Position numbers and translations under genes: made by a program. Below the pieces are notes generated by a model. It saw only the letters and a list, made by a program, of their open reading frames with translations. It did no database searches and was not told where the DNA came from. A DNA stretch of 64,000 nucleotides from Mycolicibacterium insubricum (lineage in GTDB: Bacteria > Actinomycetota > Actinomycetes > Mycobacteriales > Mycobacteriaceae). This document shows, one piece after another, positions 61,447 to 64,000 of the stretch (positions within the stretch are counted from its first letter, which is position 1; the number at the start of each line of letters is the position of its first letter). The stretch lies in the NCBI RefSeq assembly GCF_010731615.1, contig NZ_AP022618.1:2790001-2854000 (forward strand). Direction: 5' to 3'.

Positions 61447-62079
61447 TTACAGCCCGGACGGCACGACCTTGCCGTTGACGGTCACCTCGACCGCTTCGGT
61501 CGTCGTGTTGAAGGTGATCTTGCCGTGCTCGAACGTCGTCGTCCGCAGATCGCCCTCGGTGGTCTCATCACTGGTGGGCGCGCCCAGGGGGCCCACCGAG
61601 CCATTCTCACCGTTGACCGACGGCGTGCCGTCCGGGTCGCGCTGGACATTCCAGGCCTCCCGGATCTTGCCCCAGGTGATGAAGGCGGGGGTGCCCGGCT
61701 CGTCGTTCTTGGCGGTGATCACGCCACCCTCGAACTGCTGGAACAGCAGGCCGCTCTCCCGCGCCCCGGCGTTGTGGTCGCCGGTCAGCGGCTTACCGAG
61801 GGCTTCCTTCTCCTGCTCGGTCGCGGCCGAGTATTTGGCCGCGATCGGGCCGGTCAGGGTCACCTCGACGTCCCGCTCCCCGGTGAGCTTCACCTCGGTG
61901 GGTACCGGGTTCTCCGAGGCCGTCACAGACTGCGTTGCAGCCTCGACGCTGGAGCTGGCCGACGTCGACGCATCGTGTTCGTGGTCGTGGCTTTCGCTCT
62001 TGCTGCAGCCTGTCGCGATCAATGCGACGGCGGCCAGGCCGGCGGCGGCTGCCGTGCAACGGTGTGCGGTCGTCCTCAT
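61447..62079 (-). CDS. LGFP-repeat lipoprotein
   Basis: A 210-residue lipoprotein. The signal peptide ends with the lipobox LIATGC, so Cys25 would be lipidated and the protein anchored outside the membrane. A Ser/His/Asp-rich linker is followed by LGFP-type repeats (EKEALGKPLTGDHN, FQQFEGGVITAKN and FITWGKIREAWN). These repeats occur in mycobacterial wall-associated proteins. GAGAGGA precedes the ATG. Confidence 0.85.
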   Translation of the reverse strand: MRTTAHRCTAAAAGLAAVALIATGCSKSESHDHEHDASTSASSSVEAATQSVTASENPVPTEVKLTGERDVEVTLTGPIAAKYSAATEQEKEALGKPLTGDHNAGARESGLLFQQFEGGVITAKNDEPGTPAFITWGKIREAWNVQRDPDGTPSVNGENGSVGPLGAPTSDETTEGDLRTTTFEHGKITFNTTTEAVEVTVNGKVVPSGL

Positions 62080-62295
62080 GAGCGTCCTCTCGGGTTGTCC
62101 GGTGGGGAGTTCGAGTTGCGACTGAACCAGTCCCGCTCGGCCGGACTATATCGGAATCCCCGTTGCGGCAACCGGCGTTCGCGGCGGTCGTTACCGTCGG
62201 CCGGCCCTGCTGATGGCATCCGAAGGTGGACCGGCCTTTAGCGGGTACAGGTTGTCCCCTTGTTGACGGTCGGAGCGGCTGCCAACCTGGAACGT

Positions 62296-63225
62296 ATGAA
62301 ACAAAGTGTCACCTTCTGCAGCCAAGGACTCAACGTCGCCGGAGTGCTCTTCACCCCGAAGACCGGTGAGCCCCACCCGGCGATCGTCATCGGGCACCCG
62401 GTGACCAGCGTCAAAGAGCAGTCGCCCTCCATCTACGCACGCAGCCTCGTGGAGAAGGGGTTCGTGGTGCTGGTCTTCGACGCCACCTACCAGGGGGAAA
62501 GCGAAGGCGAGCCCCGCCTTCTGGAGGACCCGATCGCCCGCAGCGAGAACATCAAAGACGCGGTCTCGTTCCTGACCACCCGCGACGACGTCGACCCCGA
62601 GCGGATCGGCGCGCTGGGCATCTGCGGCTCGGGTGCCTATGTCCCGTTCGCCGCGCAGACGGATCGGCGGATCAAGGCGGTGGCGACCATCAGCGCCGTC
62701 AACTTCGGTGACATGCTGCGCGAGGGCGCGGACCTCGGGGGTCAGGACCCGGCGATCCTGGCCGGTCAGGTCGCGCTGTCCAACCAGGCGCGTACCGACG
62801 CAGCGAACGGGAGGACCGTCGAGCCGCTCCCCCTGCTCCCGATGTCCGAAGAGGAGGCCGAGCAGACTCCCGGACGCAGCATGATGCGCGAGGCCTACGA
62901 CTTCTACCGGACACCGCGCTGCATGCATCCCAACGCTCCCAGCAAGATCGCGGTGCAGAGCTTTGACCTGCTCGCGCAGTGGGACGGCTGGGAGTTCATC
63001 ACCGACATCTCGCCGCGCCCATTGCTGATGATCGCGGGTACCGCGGCCGAGACTGGGGTGCATTCCGAGCGAGCCATCGAACGGGCAGCCGAGCCCAAGG
63101 AACTGTTCTGGGTGGAAGGCGCCAGCCACGTCGACCTGTACGGGGACCGGGAGCAGTTCCGTCCGATCGTGGTCGACAAACTCACCGAGTTCTTCGATCA
63201 GTATCTCGGCGCTCCGGCGCGCTGA
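62296..63225 (+). CDS. alpha/beta hydrolase with Cys nucleophile elbow
   Basis: A 309-residue alpha/beta hydrolase of the YcjY/dienelactone-hydrolase-like group. The nucleophile elbow reads LGICGSGAYVP, so Cys takes the usual Ser place. The oxyanion region is IGHPVTSVKEQ. The Asp is near MIAGTAAETG and the His in GASHVDLYG. ATG at 62296 is used; the GTG/TTG frame upstream lacks a ribosome site. Its end overlaps the convergent membrane protein gene by 44 bases. Confidence 0.84.
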   Translation: MKQSVTFCSQGLNVAGVLFTPKTGEPHPAIVIGHPVTSVKEQSPSIYARSLVEKGFVVLVFDATYQGESEGEPRLLEDPIARSENIKDAVSFLTTRDDVDPERIGALGICGSGAYVPFAAQTDRRIKAVATISAVNFGDMLREGADLGGQDPAILAGQVALSNQARTDAANGRTVEPLPLLPMSEEEAEQTPGRSMMREAYDFYRTPRCMHPNAPSKIAVQSFDLLAQWDGWEFITDISPRPLLMIAGTAAETGVHSERAIERAAEPKELFWVEGASHVDLYGDREQFRPIVVDKLTEFFDQYLGAPAR

Positions 63226-64000
63226 TCCTGCGCGGCTGCTCGCCGGCGATCGCCCACGGTTCTTCGTTTCGTTCCCGGCGATCCTGTTCTCGGCCCTGGT
63301 CGGCCGCCCAGGCGTCTTCGAATCGAATACCCGGTCCTGCGCCGGGCAATCGGTTCATCAATCGGGCCAGACGGCGGGGCGGTGCAGTCGGTTCCCATTG
63401 CGGAAACGCGCCACCGAGTGCCGCAAGGGTTTTGAGAATGACGAAGACGCCGAAGATCGCGTCCGGGATATCGGTGAGCGCGATCGCGGCGAGCCCGAGA
63501 ATGAGAGTCAGGTGCACGACGGCCATCCGACTCAGACCGCGTTGGGCACTCAGCTCGACCTGCCGGAACGACCAGCGGCGCAACGTCGGCAGTTCCACCA
63601 GGAAGTCGATCGCCAGCAATGCCGCGATGGACAGGCAGCCGATTCCCACGTCGCGCCAATCGACCTCGGCGATGTCAGGATGCCCGCTGCGGGCCAGCAC
63701 CAGTAGCGCCGCGACCAGGAACACCCCGTGACCGATGCTGAACGCCACGGCTCGGGTCAGGAAACCAGTGGCGAACGAACCGGTCTGCGCGCCCGCGGGG
63801 CTCTCCGGCGGGACGTACCGAAAGTGGCCGTACCGCGGTGCCCTTCGCTGGTGCAGGCGAATACGCGCCCAGGCGAACAGGCAGATCAGCATCGTCTCCA
63901 CCCAGTAAACGACGAGGGTGGATGCGCCCGACCAGTCGCCGAAGAACCAGCCGGACAACGGCACCAACGCCGCCGCGAACAGGACCAGCGACGGTAGGAG
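63182..64000 (-). CDS. DUF6498-like membrane protein, 5' end outside window
   Basis: At least 272 residues and open at the window edge. Upstream of the TTG at 63965-63967 the frame continues with a hydrophobic stretch (LLPSLVLFAAALVPLSGWF) to base 64000, so the start is beyond it. Five or six membrane segments follow, with a WVETM signature after the first loop as in DUF6498 proteins (YWAE-like). The function is unknown. A hydrophilic Arg-rich tail forms the C terminus. Confidence 0.7.
   Translation of the reverse strand, partial: LLPSLVLFAAALVPLSGWFFGDWSGASTLVVYWVETMLICLFAWARIRLHQRRAPRYGHFRYVPPESPAGAQTGSFATGFLTRAVAFSIGHGVFLVAALLVLARSGHPDIAEVDWRDVGIGCLSIAALLAIDFLVELPTLRRWSFRQVELSAQRGLSRMAVVHLTLILGLAAIALTDIPDAIFGVFVILKTLAALGGAFPQWEPTAPPRRLARLMNRLPGAGPGIRFEDAWAADQGREQDRRERNEEPWAIAGEQPRRISAPERRDTDRRTR

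Noticed and set aside
1..64000. tRNA or rRNA genes as integration site, and CRISPR arrays
   Set aside because: No cloverleaf-like sequence, T-loop consensus or regular repeat-spacer pattern was recognised near the island edges or elsewhere; a tRNA search program was not available.

Overview
The window looks like a chromosomal segment of a fast-growing, environmental mycobacterium (Mycolicibacterium or a close relative). It is GC-rich, uses many GTG and TTG starts, and is dense in cytochromes P450, acyl-CoA synthetases and dehydrogenases, a mycofactocin-type SDR and TetR regulators. It also carries close look-alikes of M. tuberculosis MazEF9 and of the secreted CBM2 protein Rv1987. No tRNA, rRNA or CRISPR array was recognised. 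Everything is read by eye from sequence, without database searches.

Region 1 (1-37.3 kb) is lipid/terpenoid/steroid-style catabolism arranged in small operons. A plus-strand run (242-7207) holds SDR, DUF1214, P450, acyl-CoA ligase, sulfotransferase and TetR. A minus-strand run (12126-7283) holds Zn-alcohol dehydrogenase, CrtC-like hydrolase and two acyl-CoA dehydrogenases. Next come a second P450, a TetR gene, and a crotonase/thiolase-like pair. They are followed by an APH-like kinase with a coupled unknown gene, an epoxide-hydrolase-like enzyme with its TetR neighbour, and a metal-hydrolase/unknown/VOC operon. A GntR-SDR-ligase operon is divergent from a Rieske oxygenase/aldehyde dehydrogenase pair. 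The last cluster is a Baeyer-Villiger-type monooxygenase/double-SDR/amidohydrolase operon next to a third P450. An MFS exporter, an acyltransferase and a macrodomain protein close the region. One quasi-palindrome occurs three times, upstream of two P450 genes and between tetR and the crotonase, which suggests a local regulon. A GAAAA-N5-TTTTC element occurs twice in the first operon.

Region 2 (about 37.7-56.4 kb) is an accessory island with visibly lower GC. It holds two modules. Module A (38.6-44.6 kb) has an unknown gene, an XRE-ImmA/IrrE protein, a SIR2 + HerA pair of the known anti-phage (Nezha) type, a KTSC protein and a DUF488 protein. It is bracketed by short inverted repeats. Module B (45.0-56.2 kb) begins with a tyrosine recombinase, an XRE protein and a zinc-ribbon protein with a frameshifted C terminus. 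Four tightly packed genes follow: an SMC/RecF-like ATPase, a soluble histidine kinase, a receiver domain fused to an APH-like kinase, and a 1289-residue Avs-like STAND NTPase with an N-terminal QxK nuclease-like domain. I infer that this is an undescribed two-component-wired defence system.

Region 3 (56.5-64 kb) returns to chromosomal content: YaeQ, a VapBC pair with a 12-bp inverted-repeat operator, a GMC oxidoreductase, a SRPBCC protein, MazEF9, a CBM2 secreted protein, an LGFP lipoprotein, an alpha/beta hydrolase with a Cys nucleophile elbow, and a DUF6498-like membrane protein cut by the window end.
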